From JAVBRD01 sp031548365 (GTDB lineage Bacteria > Bacillota > Clostridia > Christensenellales > UBA1750): DNA of 64,000 nt. The position numbers and the translations under genes were made by a program. The notes under the pieces were generated by a model. That model searched no databases, had not been told where the DNA came from, and saw only the letters and a program-made list of their open reading frames with translations. Positions 8,383 to 16,070 of the stretch are shown piece after piece. Location of the stretch: positions 1 to 64,000 of the forward strand of contig JAVBRD010000031.1 in assembly GCA_031548365.1 (NCBI GenBank), given 5' to 3'. The stretch's first letter is position 1; the number at the start of each line of letters is the position of its first letter.

Positions 8383-10189
8383 CATCGCTTGAACGCTCGC
8401 CCGCCCCCAAGGCGGGTGTTTTTCGTACCGGCGAAATTCGTGCGGAATCGTCCTTGAAGCGGAAGCGCGTGACCATGGACGCAAGGGTTTCGGACTGGTC
8501 GCTCATCACCGCGCTAGCTGCGGCGCTTTCCTGCGCCGTGGCGGTGTTTTGTGTCACGACCATGCGCACGCGCTCAATTCCCTCGTTGATCTGCGCGATG
8601 GCAACGCTTTGCTCCTCAGCAGAGCGGGCGATGTCGCCGATGATGGCGTTGCTTTCGTTGATTGCTGATACGATGCCATCTAGCGCTAAGGCTGTCTCGC
8701 CGGCGATGGTCGCGCCAAGCTCCGCCTTTTTCATGGAGTTGGCGATCAGGTTCTCGGTATCCTTGGCGGCGGCCGCGCTCTTGACAGCGAGGTTGCGCAC
8801 TTCCTCGGCGACCACGGCGAAGCCTTTGCCAACCTGTCCGCCCGCGCGCGCAGCCTCGATGGACGCGTTGAGCGCAAGGATGTTGGTTTGCATGGCGATG
8901 TCGTTGATGACCTTGATCACTTTGCTGATCGCCCGGCTCGCATCGTTGATCTCGCTGACGGCTTCGGTCATCCGGGCCATTTGAGCGGATCCCTTGTGCG
9001 CGTCGCCTTTGATGGTGCCGGTCAGCTCGGTTGCTTTCTCCGCGAGCGAGACGTTGTCCTTGGTGCGCTCCGAGACCGAGGACGCCGCCGCGGACAACTC
9101 CTCGACCACTGAAGCCTGATCCACCGCGCCTTCGGCAAGTCTCTGCGCGCCGTCAGCGATCTGCCTTGCGCCGGCAGAGACCTCCGCCGTAGCCGAGCGA
9201 ATGTCCTTGAACATATCGCTGAGGCTTGTGATCATCTTTTGCATGGAAATCATCATGGCGTCATGGACACCGCGCGCCGAAACCTCTGCGCGAAGATCGC
9301 CGTCCGCGAGCAGTTCGACGGCCGCGATCTGTTTTTGAGAGCTTTCAATCATGGATTTGAATGAAGCCACGAGCGCGCCGATCTCATCGCGCGAAGCGGA
9401 ACGAAGCTCGATGTTCATGTCTCCCTCGGCCATGCGGCTGGAGGCGTTGGTCAACTCGCGGATAGGTGTGCCGATCATGCGCTTGATCATGCTGATGGAC
9501 GTGAGGCCCACAATCAGCGCGAAAGCAATCACGATCAGGATGATCTGCATGCCGAAAGTGTTGGAGGAACGTACGACGTCATCGACGCTGATATCCACGC
9601 CGACCGCCGCGAGCACGCGGCCCGATTGGTCCATAATCGGCGTAAACGCCGAGACCATCAGCCCGTAGCCCTCCGAGTCGTAGATGTCGGTGACGCTCGG
9701 AACGCCGGTTGCGATCGTGTCGAACATCTCGCTTGCGTACGCCACCGCATCGTCAGGGTCGCCCAGATCCATGATCTCCGATGGATCGTCGTCGGGCGCG
9801 TTGCCTTCGAGGAAATATGTCACGGTACCCGAGTGAGAGCGGTCAACCACATACAGGTACTGAAGGCCGTTGGACACCTTCACCCGATCGGCGTAGATCT
9901 TGAGCGTCTCCCAATAGGGCGATTTTTCTTTGGACGCCATGATTTCGGCGTATTGCACGGGATCTATCGCGAGTGCGACGCCGTTGGCGATGCCCATCGC
10001 GCGCTGAGCGCTCTGGTTGATGGAGTCGCGCCTGTGCAACGCATAGCCGAACAAACCGGTGACGGCGGTGCATAGGATGATCAAAACAAGCGAAGAAACC
10101 GTCAGCTTGGTCGTCAGGGATACGCCCTTGGCTCGGTTCATGGCCAAAACACCATCGTCAGCAACTCCAAATCGTGATTGATCGTTCAT
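8360..10189 (-). CDS. Methyl-accepting chemotaxis protein
   Basis: A 609-residue transmembrane chemoreceptor. Segments in order: a cytoplasmic leader, TM1 at about 30-50, an extracellular sensor of about 160 residues (PDC/Cache-like by size, with VSNGLQYLYVVD and AAVGVDIS), TM2 at about 212-232, HAMP to about 285, then a long signalling coiled coil with the conserved hairpin tip around QTNILALNASIEAARAG. There is no C-terminal NWETF-type tether for methylation enzymes. It would bind CheW/CheA and tune motility to a small ligand. The ATG has a weak ribosome site and lies about 11 bases after the predicted start of a sigma-D-type promoter. No other chemotaxis genes are adjacent. Confidence 0.92.
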   Translation of the reverse strand: MNDQSRFGVADDGVLAMNRAKGVSLTTKLTVSSLVLIILCTAVTGLFGYALHRRDSINQSAQRAMGIANGVALAIDPVQYAEIMASKEKSPYWETLKIYADRVKVSNGLQYLYVVDRSHSGTVTYFLEGNAPDDDPSEIMDLGDPDDAVAYASEMFDTIATGVPSVTDIYDSEGYGLMVSAFTPIMDQSGRVLAAVGVDISVDDVVRSSNTFGMQIILIVIAFALIVGLTSISMIKRMIGTPIRELTNASSRMAEGDMNIELRSASRDEIGALVASFKSMIESSQKQIAAVELLADGDLRAEVSARGVHDAMMISMQKMITSLSDMFKDIRSATAEVSAGARQIADGAQRLAEGAVDQASVVEELSAAASSVSERTKDNVSLAEKATELTGTIKGDAHKGSAQMARMTEAVSEINDASRAISKVIKVINDIAMQTNILALNASIEAARAGGQVGKGFAVVAEEVRNLAVKSAAAAKDTENLIANSMKKAELGATIAGETALALDGIVSAINESNAIIGDIARSAEEQSVAIAQINEGIERVRMVVTQNTATAQESAAASAVMSDQSETLASMVTRFRFKDDSARISPVRKTPALGAGERSSDVSGYGKY

Positions 10190-10206
10190 ATAAAGGGCTT
10201 AAACAT

Positions 10207-10234
10207 ATATCGTGCGAAAAAACTGCAGGGTTTA
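10207..10234 (-). promoter_or_regulatory. Sigma-D/sigma-28-like promoter of the chemoreceptor gene
   Basis: On the minus strand TAAA (10231-10234), 16 bases, then CACGATAT (10207-10214), close to the flagellar sigma consensus TAAA-N15-GCCGATAT. The location, 18 bases before the start codon of a chemoreceptor, fits the usual regulon. Confidence 0.5.
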
Positions 10235-10268
10235 GCGAATTGCGTCATAGGCCAGCGCAATTTTTGCA

Positions 10269-11417
10269 TCAAGTCGCGAGGGCGCTCGCGGTGTCGGCCA
10301 GCTGGCGGATGATCTCGATGCGCTGCGGGCATTTTTCCTGACACGCGCCGCATGCGACGCATTTCGCAGCGTCCACACCATTTTCTTTCTCCCATGGCCT
10401 GCGCTCGGATGTGTCGACGCGTAGCCGCGCATACTCGGCCTTTGCCAGATCTGTCAGCCCGTAAACGCGGTGGTAGTTCATGAGCTTGAAAACGTAGGGA
10501 ATGTTGATGCCTTGCGGGCAGGGCATGCAGTAGTTGCAGCCTGTGCAGTAGAGATCCGCGAGCTTTTTATTCTCCTCCATCATTGCCAGCACCTGATCGA
10601 GCTCTTCGGGCGTCATGGCGCGGTCGTCGGAGGCGACATGGGCGTTTTCTTCCAGCATGGCGATGTTCTGCATACCGCTGAGTGCGATGTCCACGCTCGG
10701 ATTGGCCAACACAAAACGAAGCGCCATTTCCGCCGTGCTGCGCACGTCTTTTTTCAGCATCTTGCGGATAATCTCTGAGGGAGCTCCCAGCCGTCCACCG
10801 CCCACTGGTCCCATGATGACCACGCCCAGGCCTTTCGCGCGCGCGTGCGCCATGCCTGCCTCGTTGGCGCGGTCAAGCAGGTTGTACTGCGTGAGAACGG
10901 ACTCAAAGTAGCCGCTGTCGATGATGGGCAGCATGTTTTCAGGATCATCGTGGAATGAGAAGGACAGATGCCTGATCATGCCTTGTTCCTTGGCTTTGAG
11001 CGCGGCGTGGATGGGCCCGCTGGGTATGTCGATCTTTTCCCGGAAAGTCTTTAGGTCGATGCCCCACATGTGATAGAAATCGATGAAATCCGTATCCAGC
11101 TTTTGAAGCGACGACTCAAGGCGCTTCATCCAATGGTCATAAGAATCGTCTTGTATGGGATTCTTGGTCGAGAGCACGACTTGGTTCCGAAAGCCCTTGA
11201 GCGCTTTGCCCACCGCAACCTCGCTGTCGGACTCGCAGTAAAAAGGCGCGGTGTCGACGTAGTTGACGCCCAGCTCAAAAGCGCGGTGGAGGAGCGGGAC
11301 GGCGAGATCGTAGTCGACGCGTTTCCTGCCGTTCTGCTCGGTCATGGGCAGGCGCATCGTGCCAAAGCCCAGACGGGAGACGCGAACGCCGGTTTTACCG
11401 AAATTTCGCATAACCAT
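10269..11417 (-). CDS. Aldo/keto reductase with C-terminal 4Fe-4S domain
   Basis: A 382-residue protein. Residues 1-280 form an aldo/keto reductase barrel (GTMRLP, catalytic Asp/Tyr region YVDTAPFYCESDSE, FYHMWG). The C-terminal 100 residues carry two ferredoxin-like clusters, CTGCNYCMPCPQGI and CVACGACQEKCPQ. This architecture is widespread in anaerobes; it probably couples NAD(P)H or ferredoxin electrons to reduction of a carbonyl compound, but substrates are mostly unknown. An ATGGAGGTAC-type ribosome site precedes the ATG. The gene follows spo0A, with the spo0A terminator T tract ending only about 23 bases before the start codon, so it has little space for its own promoter. Confidence 0.92.
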   Translation of the reverse strand: MVMRNFGKTGVRVSRLGFGTMRLPMTEQNGRKRVDYDLAVPLLHRAFELGVNYVDTAPFYCESDSEVAVGKALKGFRNQVVLSTKNPIQDDSYDHWMKRLESSLQKLDTDFIDFYHMWGIDLKTFREKIDIPSGPIHAALKAKEQGMIRHLSFSFHDDPENMLPIIDSGYFESVLTQYNLLDRANEAGMAHARAKGLGVVIMGPVGGGRLGAPSEIIRKMLKKDVRSTAEMALRFVLANPSVDIALSGMQNIAMLEENAHVASDDRAMTPEELDQVLAMMEENKKLADLYCTGCNYCMPCPQGINIPYVFKLMNYHRVYGLTDLAKAEYARLRVDTSERRPWEKENGVDAAKCVACGACQEKCPQRIEIIRQLADTASALAT

Positions 11418-11440
11418 GTGTGTACCTCCATTTCGTAACG

Positions 11441-11482
11441 AAAAAAAGAATACCCCGCGCGAAGCAAAACTCCTGCGCGGGG
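11441..11482 (-). terminator. Rho-independent terminator after spo0A
   Basis: On the minus strand CCCCGCGC and GCGCGGGG form an 8-bp GC stem with a 14-base loop, followed by TATTCTTTTTTT. It lies 61 bases past the spo0A stop. The aldo/keto reductase ribosome site begins about 15 bases further on. Confidence 0.85.
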
Positions 11483-11543
11483 ATACGCCAAACGTAAAAT
11501 AAGCTGCAGCATACCGCCATTGCCCATGGGACGTCGTCCGTCT

Positions 11544-12311
11544 TTACGTCGACGCCACCCGCCGCACGTATTCGGACAGCATGGCGATGCACTCGGCGTT
11601 TGTGGGCTTGCCTGCCTCGATGCGGATGGTGTAGCCGAAAAGCCGGTCGATGTCTTCAATGCTGCCTCGGTTCCACGCCGTTTCGATCGCGTGCCGGATG
11701 GCGCGCTCCACGCGGCTGGGGGTCGAGTCGAATGCTTTGGCGATGGCGGGGTAGAGCGTCTTGGTTACCTGGGTCAAAAGGTCGTAATTGTAAGTCACCA
11801 TCCCGATGGCCTCGCGCAAATAGGCGTACCCCTTTGTGTTCGTTGCAAGACCGATTTGCCCGAGCATTTGGACGATGAGCGCATCTTTTTCCGAGCCTGG
11901 ATGCACGCGCCGCAGATGCTCTTCGGGCGAAGGATCGGCCATCAGCCGCTGGATGCGCAGTGCGAGCAACTCGCCCGGAACGGGCTTTTCAATCAGGCTG
12001 TCTGCGCCGAGCGCAAGCGCTTTTTCTTCCCACATACTGCCCGACATTTCGGACATGACGATGATGCGCGGTACTTTCTCAAGCCTGAGCGCGTCCATCT
12101 CCTCAAGAACCCCGATACCGTCCAACCGGGGCATCGCGAGATCGAGCACCAGCAGGTCGGGCAAGAGCTGGCGCATCATGGTCTGCGCAGCAAGCCCGTC
12201 GGAGGCCATCCCCACGACATCGATGTTGGCGTATGCGCTCAAATGCCTCTCAAGACGCGAGCAATTGTACTTGTTGTCATCGGCGATAACGACGCGAATG
12301 CTGTTTTCCAT
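11544..12311 (-). CDS. spo0A: Stage 0 sporulation protein A, master response regulator
   Basis: A 255-residue response regulator. The receiver domain (1-120) has the acidic pocket IADDNKY, the phospho-acceptor Asp in LVLDLAMPRLDG and the lysine in IEKPVPGEL. The C-terminal DNA-binding domain (about 140-255) includes the Spo0A-specific SRVERAIRHAIETAW. Phosphorylated Spo0A binds TGTCGAA boxes and starts sporulation, including spoIIG and spoIIA transcription. A perfect TTGTCGAA box lies about 120 bases upstream at 12433-12440. In Bacillus and most Clostridia spoIVB precedes spo0A; here a divergent DUF218 gene takes that place. A tentative promoter (TTGCGT/TAAAGT, 17-base spacer, 12344-12371) is weak. 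Confidence 0.97.
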   Translation of the reverse strand: MENSIRVVIADDNKYNCSRLERHLSAYANIDVVGMASDGLAAQTMMRQLLPDLLVLDLAMPRLDGIGVLEEMDALRLEKVPRIIVMSEMSGSMWEEKALALGADSLIEKPVPGELLALRIQRLMADPSPEEHLRRVHPGSEKDALIVQMLGQIGLATNTKGYAYLREAIGMVTYNYDLLTQVTKTLYPAIAKAFDSTPSRVERAIRHAIETAWNRGSIEDIDRLFGYTIRIEAGKPTNAECIAMLSEYVRRVAST

Positions 12312-12425
12312 TCAATACCCCGTGAATCTAGGATGTGGATTTCACTTTAACATGTTGTGAGGAAAAACGCAAACTGTGGGGAACATTTCCGGGCAAGAAC
12401 AAGTCTACACAATGTGGTGATATAA

Positions 12426-13214
12426 GTGGTTTTTCGACAAAGACTGACGTTCTTCGGCGGAGTCCTGCTTCTTTTCGGAGGTTTGATTCTGTCGGTTTAT
12501 CTGTTTTTGTGGCTAATTCGGATGATCAATTGGTCCGTTGACATCAGCGTTCTCTTGCTTGCCGGGATTGCCGCTGCGTTTTTGGTCAGCGGATGGATGA
12601 GCGTGCTCGGTTTCGGGCGCTGGCCGAGGAAACGCCGGCTTGCGCGCTGGTTCATATGGCTGACGTATCTTGGCGCAGTCGTGATGATTGTGGTGCAGTG
12701 CTTTGTTTTCTCAGGCATGCTCTCAGAGTCCGTCGAGCCGCCGAAGACCATCCTAGTGCTGGGCGCTCGGCTCAATGGCGCTTACCCGTCTCTTGTGCTT
12801 CAGAACAGGCTGTCGCTCGCGCTGAAGCAATATGACCAGATTCCTGACGCGCGCATTGTGGTCTGCGGAGGTCAGGGGGAGGATGAGTCCGTCCCGGAGG
12901 CCGTCGCCATGCGCGATTGGCTTGAGAGGCGCGGCGTGGATGAGGCGAGGATCATCTGCGAGGATCAGTCTGCAAATACCTATGAAAACATCGCCAACGC
13001 GCTGTCGCTGCTCAACGATGACGCATCATTTAGCGGCCGCGTGCTGATTGTGACCAGTGATTACCACATTTACAGGAGCAAGTACATTGCTGGGCGTCTC
13101 GGCCTTGAGGCTGAAGGCGTCGGGTCACGTCTTCAGCTGTGGCTGCGCCCGTTTGCTCATACGCGCGAGACGATATCGATTCTGCGCGAGTGGGTATTGC
13201 CGCAGAAAGAGTAA
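12426..13214 (+). CDS. DUF218 (YdcF/SanA/ElyC-type) membrane protein
   Basis: A 262-residue protein with three predicted membrane helices in the first 100 residues (about 9-31, 39-61, 77-97) followed by a DUF218 domain. The domain shows ILVLGARLNG, VVCGGQGEDESVPEA, the ED-x-SANTYENI acidic motif and VTSDYHIYRS. ElyC and SanA relatives act in envelope integrity and peptidoglycan precursor handling, but the biochemical reaction is not established. The GTG start at 12426 directly follows an in-frame stop, which fixes the maximal length; its ribosome site is weak. It is divergent from spo0A, and a Spo0A box falls inside its first codons, so Spo0A may repress it. Confidence 0.8.
   Translation: MVFRQRLTFFGGVLLLFGGLILSVYLFLWLIRMINWSVDISVLLLAGIAAAFLVSGWMSVLGFGRWPRKRRLARWFIWLTYLGAVVMIVVQCFVFSGMLSESVEPPKTILVLGARLNGAYPSLVLQNRLSLALKQYDQIPDARIVVCGGQGEDESVPEAVAMRDWLERRGVDEARIICEDQSANTYENIANALSLLNDDASFSGRVLIVTSDYHIYRSKYIAGRLGLEAEGVGSRLQLWLRPFAHTRETISILREWVLPQKE
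12433..12440 (-). promoter_or_regulatory. Spo0A box (0A box)
   Basis: The minus strand reads TTGTCGAA, an exact match to the Spo0A binding core TGTCGAA. It is about 120 bases upstream of spo0A and within codons 3-5 of the divergent DUF218 gene. Single 8-bp sites occur by chance, so position is the main support. Confidence 0.5.
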
Positions 13215-13306
13215 AAAATTCCCAGCGGATGCACGAATTTGCTTGTTTGATTCCGGCGTTTTTGAGCACGCTACTCGTGAACGAACGCGCGGAAAGCTGG
13301 GTGTGC

Positions 13307-13780
13307 ATGAAGCGTCTAGATGAAATACTTGGCTTGCCCGTCATTTTGAAGCAAAGCGGACTCAAAGTGGGCACGGTTTCCGGCGCTTGTCTTGCGCAAA
13401 GTGGCAAGGCCATTGCCGGGCTGATGATCGAGAAAAACCACTGGCGCGGAAAAGGCGGTTTTTTGCCCATGAACGGCACGGGGCTCATCGGGGACGTTTC
13501 CGTCATCGCGGAGGGCATGAACAGCCATCCAAAGGCCCTAACCCCACTCACGCTCGGACAGCGCGTCGTCTCCATCGACGGTCAGCGGCTGGGCCTCCTC
13601 ACGAACGCCATGATCGACGTTGAGACGGGCGAAATAACGGCGGTTGAGGTCTCGCGCGGCCTCATTGATGACTGGACAAGCGGCAGGCTATGGGTGCGTT
13701 CGTTTCAAAACAGCTCATCGCAGACCGTTGTGGACGTGGAAAGCGACAGCGAGTACCTGGACAAGGAGGATCCCACATGA
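13307..13780 (+). CDS. PRC-barrel domain protein
   Basis: A 157-residue protein with two PRC-barrel-like units: KRLDEILGLPVILKQSGLKVGTV at the N terminus and a second centred on GQRVVSIDGQRLGLLTNAMID. PRC barrels occur in RimM and in small Firmicute YlmC/YmxH-type proteins of unknown function. A longer frame exists upstream, but residues before MKRLDE look non-coding and a GGAAAGCTGG ribosome site precedes the ATG at 13307. The stop overlaps the start of the next gene (ATGA), so both are cotranslated. No signal peptide is seen. Confidence 0.75.
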   Translation: MKRLDEILGLPVILKQSGLKVGTVSGACLAQSGKAIAGLMIEKNHWRGKGGFLPMNGTGLIGDVSVIAEGMNSHPKALTPLTLGQRVVSIDGQRLGLLTNAMIDVETGEITAVEVSRGLIDDWTSGRLWVRSFQNSSSQTVVDVESDSEYLDKEDPT

Positions 13781-13923
13781 GAGGCTTTGTAAGCGGCGTG
13801 GTCGCCGGAACCATAATCGGCGTCGCGGCGGTCACATCGGCCGCGATGATGATGCCCGGCATGAAGTACCCGATGCTCCGCATGCTCAAGAAACAGGGAC
13901 GGCACTGGCTCAACGTGCTGTAG
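13777..13923 (+). CDS. Small single-helix membrane protein
   Basis: A 48-residue peptide with one hydrophobic helix (about 4-27, glycine/alanine rich, starting MRGFVSGVVAGTIIGVAAV) followed by a basic tail with KKQGRHW. It resembles YtxH-type small membrane proteins in layout, but it is too short to assign a family. An ideal AAGGAGG ribosome site precedes the ATG, which overlaps the stop of the PRC-barrel gene in ATGA. A terminator follows within 11 bases. A role anchoring or partnering the PRC-barrel protein is inference. Confidence 0.7.
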   Translation: MRGFVSGVVAGTIIGVAAVTSAAMMMPGMKYPMLRMLKKQGRHWLNVL

Positions 13924-13933
13924 CAGCCCAAGT

Positions 13934-13975
13934 GTCCGGGGTGACCGTAAGTGTCACTCCGGACGTTTCATTTCT
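13934..13975 (+). terminator. Terminator after the PRC-barrel operon
   Basis: Arms GTCCGGGGTGAC (13934-13945) and GTCACTCCGGAC (13953-13964) pair with a single G-T wobble around a 7-base loop and are followed by GTTTCATTTC. The T tract is interrupted. Confidence 0.7.
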
Positions 13976-14043
13976 GAGAATAGCAGGGACGCGCCATTCG
14001 GCGGCGAAGTAATACGGAAAGAACATTTATTGGAGGGATCCCC

Positions 14044-15111
14044 ATGTCCGATGGAATGAATTACGCCCCCAAGGGAAAAGCAGCCGCGGTCGTCAAACCG
14101 GGTGAGTTTGTTTTTTCAGTGATCGGCCTTGATCACGGACACATTTTCGGCCAGACGAACGGGCTCGTTGAGGCGGGCGCGACGCTCAAGTACGTCTATG
14201 ATCCCGATCCCGCAAAAGTCGCGCATTACCGAAAACTGTACCCGAACGCCATCGCTGCTGAAAGCGAAAAACAGGTCCTTGAAGACGCGGAAACCAGACT
14301 TGTCGCCGCCGCTTGCGTGCCTTGTGACCGCGGGCCGCTCGGCGTGCGCGTCATGCAGCACGGCAAAGACTACTTCACCGACAAAACGCCCTTTACGCAG
14401 ATGGCCCACCTCGACGCTGCCAAAGCCTGCGTCAAGGCGACCGGAAGAAAATACATGGTGTACTACTCCGAGCGACTCCACGTCGAGTGTGCGGTGTACG
14501 CGGGCGAGCTGATCAAAAACGGCGAAATCGGCCGCGTGATCTCCGTGGAAGGCATGGGGCCGCACCGCCTGCAAGCCCCCACCCGCCCCGAGTGGTTCTT
14601 TGACAAGGCGCGCTACGGCGGCATCCTCTGCGACATCGGCAGTCACCAGATAGAGCAGTACCTCTACTACTCCGGAGCCAAGGACGCGACCGTGCTCATG
14701 GCGCAGGCGGGCAATTACAACAACCCCGCTACCCCGGGCCTTGAGGATTTCGGCCACGCCATGCTGGTCGGCGACAACGGCACACGCAACTACTTCCGCG
14801 TTGACTGGCACACGCCCGACGCGGCGCGCGTGTGGGGCGACGGCCGCACTTTTATCGTGGGCACCGAAGGCTACATCGAGCTGCGCAAGTACATTGACGT
14901 GGGCCGCGATATCGCGGGCGATCAGCTCTACATGGTCAACGCCAAAGGCGAGCAGCATATGTCCCTGCGCGGTCAGGTCGGATTCCCGTACTTTGGGCAA
15001 CTCATCCTCGACTGCATCAACCGCACCTCCAACGCCATGACGCAGGAGCATGCGTTCAAGGCTGCCGAATTGTGCATCAAAGCGCAGGAGTTATCGGACA
15101 AGGCGAAGTAG
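14044..15111 (+). CDS. Gfo/Idh/MocA-family oxidoreductase
   Basis: A 355-residue NAD(P)-dependent oxidoreductase. The Rossmann part (about 20-150) starts at FSVIGLDHGHIFGQ, and the C-terminal alpha/beta domain contains YGGILCDIGSHQIEQYLYY, the usual substrate-side DxxxH motif. Where most members have EKP this one has TDKTPF, as in some divergent sugar dehydrogenases, so the cofactor-proximal lysine is kept. Substrates of relatives are sugars or inositols. GGAGGGATCCCC precedes the ATG. It is flanked by terminators on both sides, so it appears to be a single-gene transcript with no pathway context. Confidence 0.88.
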   Translation: MSDGMNYAPKGKAAAVVKPGEFVFSVIGLDHGHIFGQTNGLVEAGATLKYVYDPDPAKVAHYRKLYPNAIAAESEKQVLEDAETRLVAAACVPCDRGPLGVRVMQHGKDYFTDKTPFTQMAHLDAAKACVKATGRKYMVYYSERLHVECAVYAGELIKNGEIGRVISVEGMGPHRLQAPTRPEWFFDKARYGGILCDIGSHQIEQYLYYSGAKDATVLMAQAGNYNNPATPGLEDFGHAMLVGDNGTRNYFRVDWHTPDAARVWGDGRTFIVGTEGYIELRKYIDVGRDIAGDQLYMVNAKGEQHMSLRGQVGFPYFGQLILDCINRTSNAMTQEHAFKAAELCIKAQELSDKAK

Positions 15112-15135
15112 CAAGAAACATCAAGAGCTCTATGT

Positions 15136-15166
15136 GGACTGCCCGTGCGCGGGCGGTCCATTTTTG
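15136..15166 (+). terminator. Terminator after the 14.0-15.1 kb oxidoreductase gene
   Basis: GGACTGCCCG (15136-15145), a 4-base loop, then CGGGCGGTCC (15150-15159) and ATTTTTG. The stem contains one wobble pair. Confidence 0.88.
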
Positions 15167-15186
15167 CTTCGTGCGTCCATTTCTGC

Positions 15187-15220
15187 TTGACGAAAAATAG
15201 ACAATACGTTATATTGTCTA
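15187..15220 (+). promoter_or_regulatory. Promoter with palindromic operator ahead of the DUF2087 regulator
   Basis: TTGACG (15187-15192), 17 bases, TATATT (15210-15215). Superimposed is a perfect inverted repeat, TAGACAAT (15198-15205), 7 bases, ATTGTCTA (15213-15220), covering the spacer and -10. A dimeric repressor bound here would block the promoter, and autoregulation by the downstream gene is the simplest reading. Confidence 0.7.
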
Positions 15221-15236
15221 CGAAAGTGGTGGTTGT

Positions 15237-15995
15237 GTGAGTGCGAGGACGGACACGTGGGGCGCGGAACTGCGCGAGGTGGAACGCGGGTTCTCCGAGC
15301 GCCCATCGGACGGGCATTTCGAGTGCCTGTTCTGCCGCGCGGTCTTTGAGCAAGGGGCGATTTATACGTCAGGGGAGAGACTTGTGGACGCACAGCGCGC
15401 GGCGCGGGAGCATGTGGTTCACACGCATGGCGGTGCGCTCAACGCGCTGCTGTCATTGGACAAGCGGCACACCGGCCTGACGGACGCCCAGCGTGGGATC
15501 TACGCACGCGTGGCGCAGGGCCTCTCCGACGAAGAAATCGCTCGCGAGATGGGCGTGTCCTCATCGACAGTCCGGAACCAGCGCTTCGCCGCGCGGGAGA
15601 AAGCGCGGCAGTTGAAAGCGCTGGTCGCCATTTTGCTGCTCGCGGAGGGCGCGCGTGAGGAGAAAAAAGAAGAGCGGCTCGTCGAGCCGCCGAAGGGGAC
15701 GATTTGGATGGATGAGCGCTTTGCGATCACCGAAAAGGACAGGGAAACGACCGAGCGGAACTTCTTTGACGCAAACGGTCAGATTGTGCGCCTGCCCGCG
15801 CGCGAAAAGGGCAAGATCATCGTGATGACCATCCTCGCCAAAGCGTTCGAGGCGGGGAAGGAGTACACCGAAAAAGAAGTCAACGAGATACTGATGGCGC
15901 GCTGCCCCAAGGAGTATGTCCTGATGCGCAGATACCTGATCGACTACGGCATCCTTGAGCGCACAAGGGATTGCAGCCGCTACTGGGTCAAATAG
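15237..15995 (+). CDS. LuxR-type HTH regulator with C-terminal DUF2087 domain
   Basis: A 252-residue transcription regulator. The N-terminal part has a short zinc-like CLFC pair and then a LuxR/sigma-4-type helix-turn-helix at about 80-120 (LTDAQRGIYARVAQGLSDEEIAREMGVS). The last 80 residues match DUF2087 (LPAREKGKIIVMTILAKAF, YTEKEVNEIL, LMRRYLIDYGIL, YWVK). DUF2087 regulators are common in Firmicutes and the domain is probably a winged helix. The GTG start is the first with any ribosome-site-like sequence (AGTGGTGG) after the promoter. A palindrome over its promoter suggests autoregulation. Confidence 0.85.
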   Translation: MSARTDTWGAELREVERGFSERPSDGHFECLFCRAVFEQGAIYTSGERLVDAQRAAREHVVHTHGGALNALLSLDKRHTGLTDAQRGIYARVAQGLSDEEIAREMGVSSSTVRNQRFAAREKARQLKALVAILLLAEGAREEKKEERLVEPPKGTIWMDERFAITEKDRETTERNFFDANGQIVRLPAREKGKIIVMTILAKAFEAGKEYTEKEVNEILMARCPKEYVLMRRYLIDYGILERTRDCSRYWVK

Positions 15996-16070
15996 CATAT
16001 TCGTCCAACTCAAACCGGCACTGAATCTACAGCACGCTTGCGCCGCTATTGTACTTGCTCGACCGTAGCG

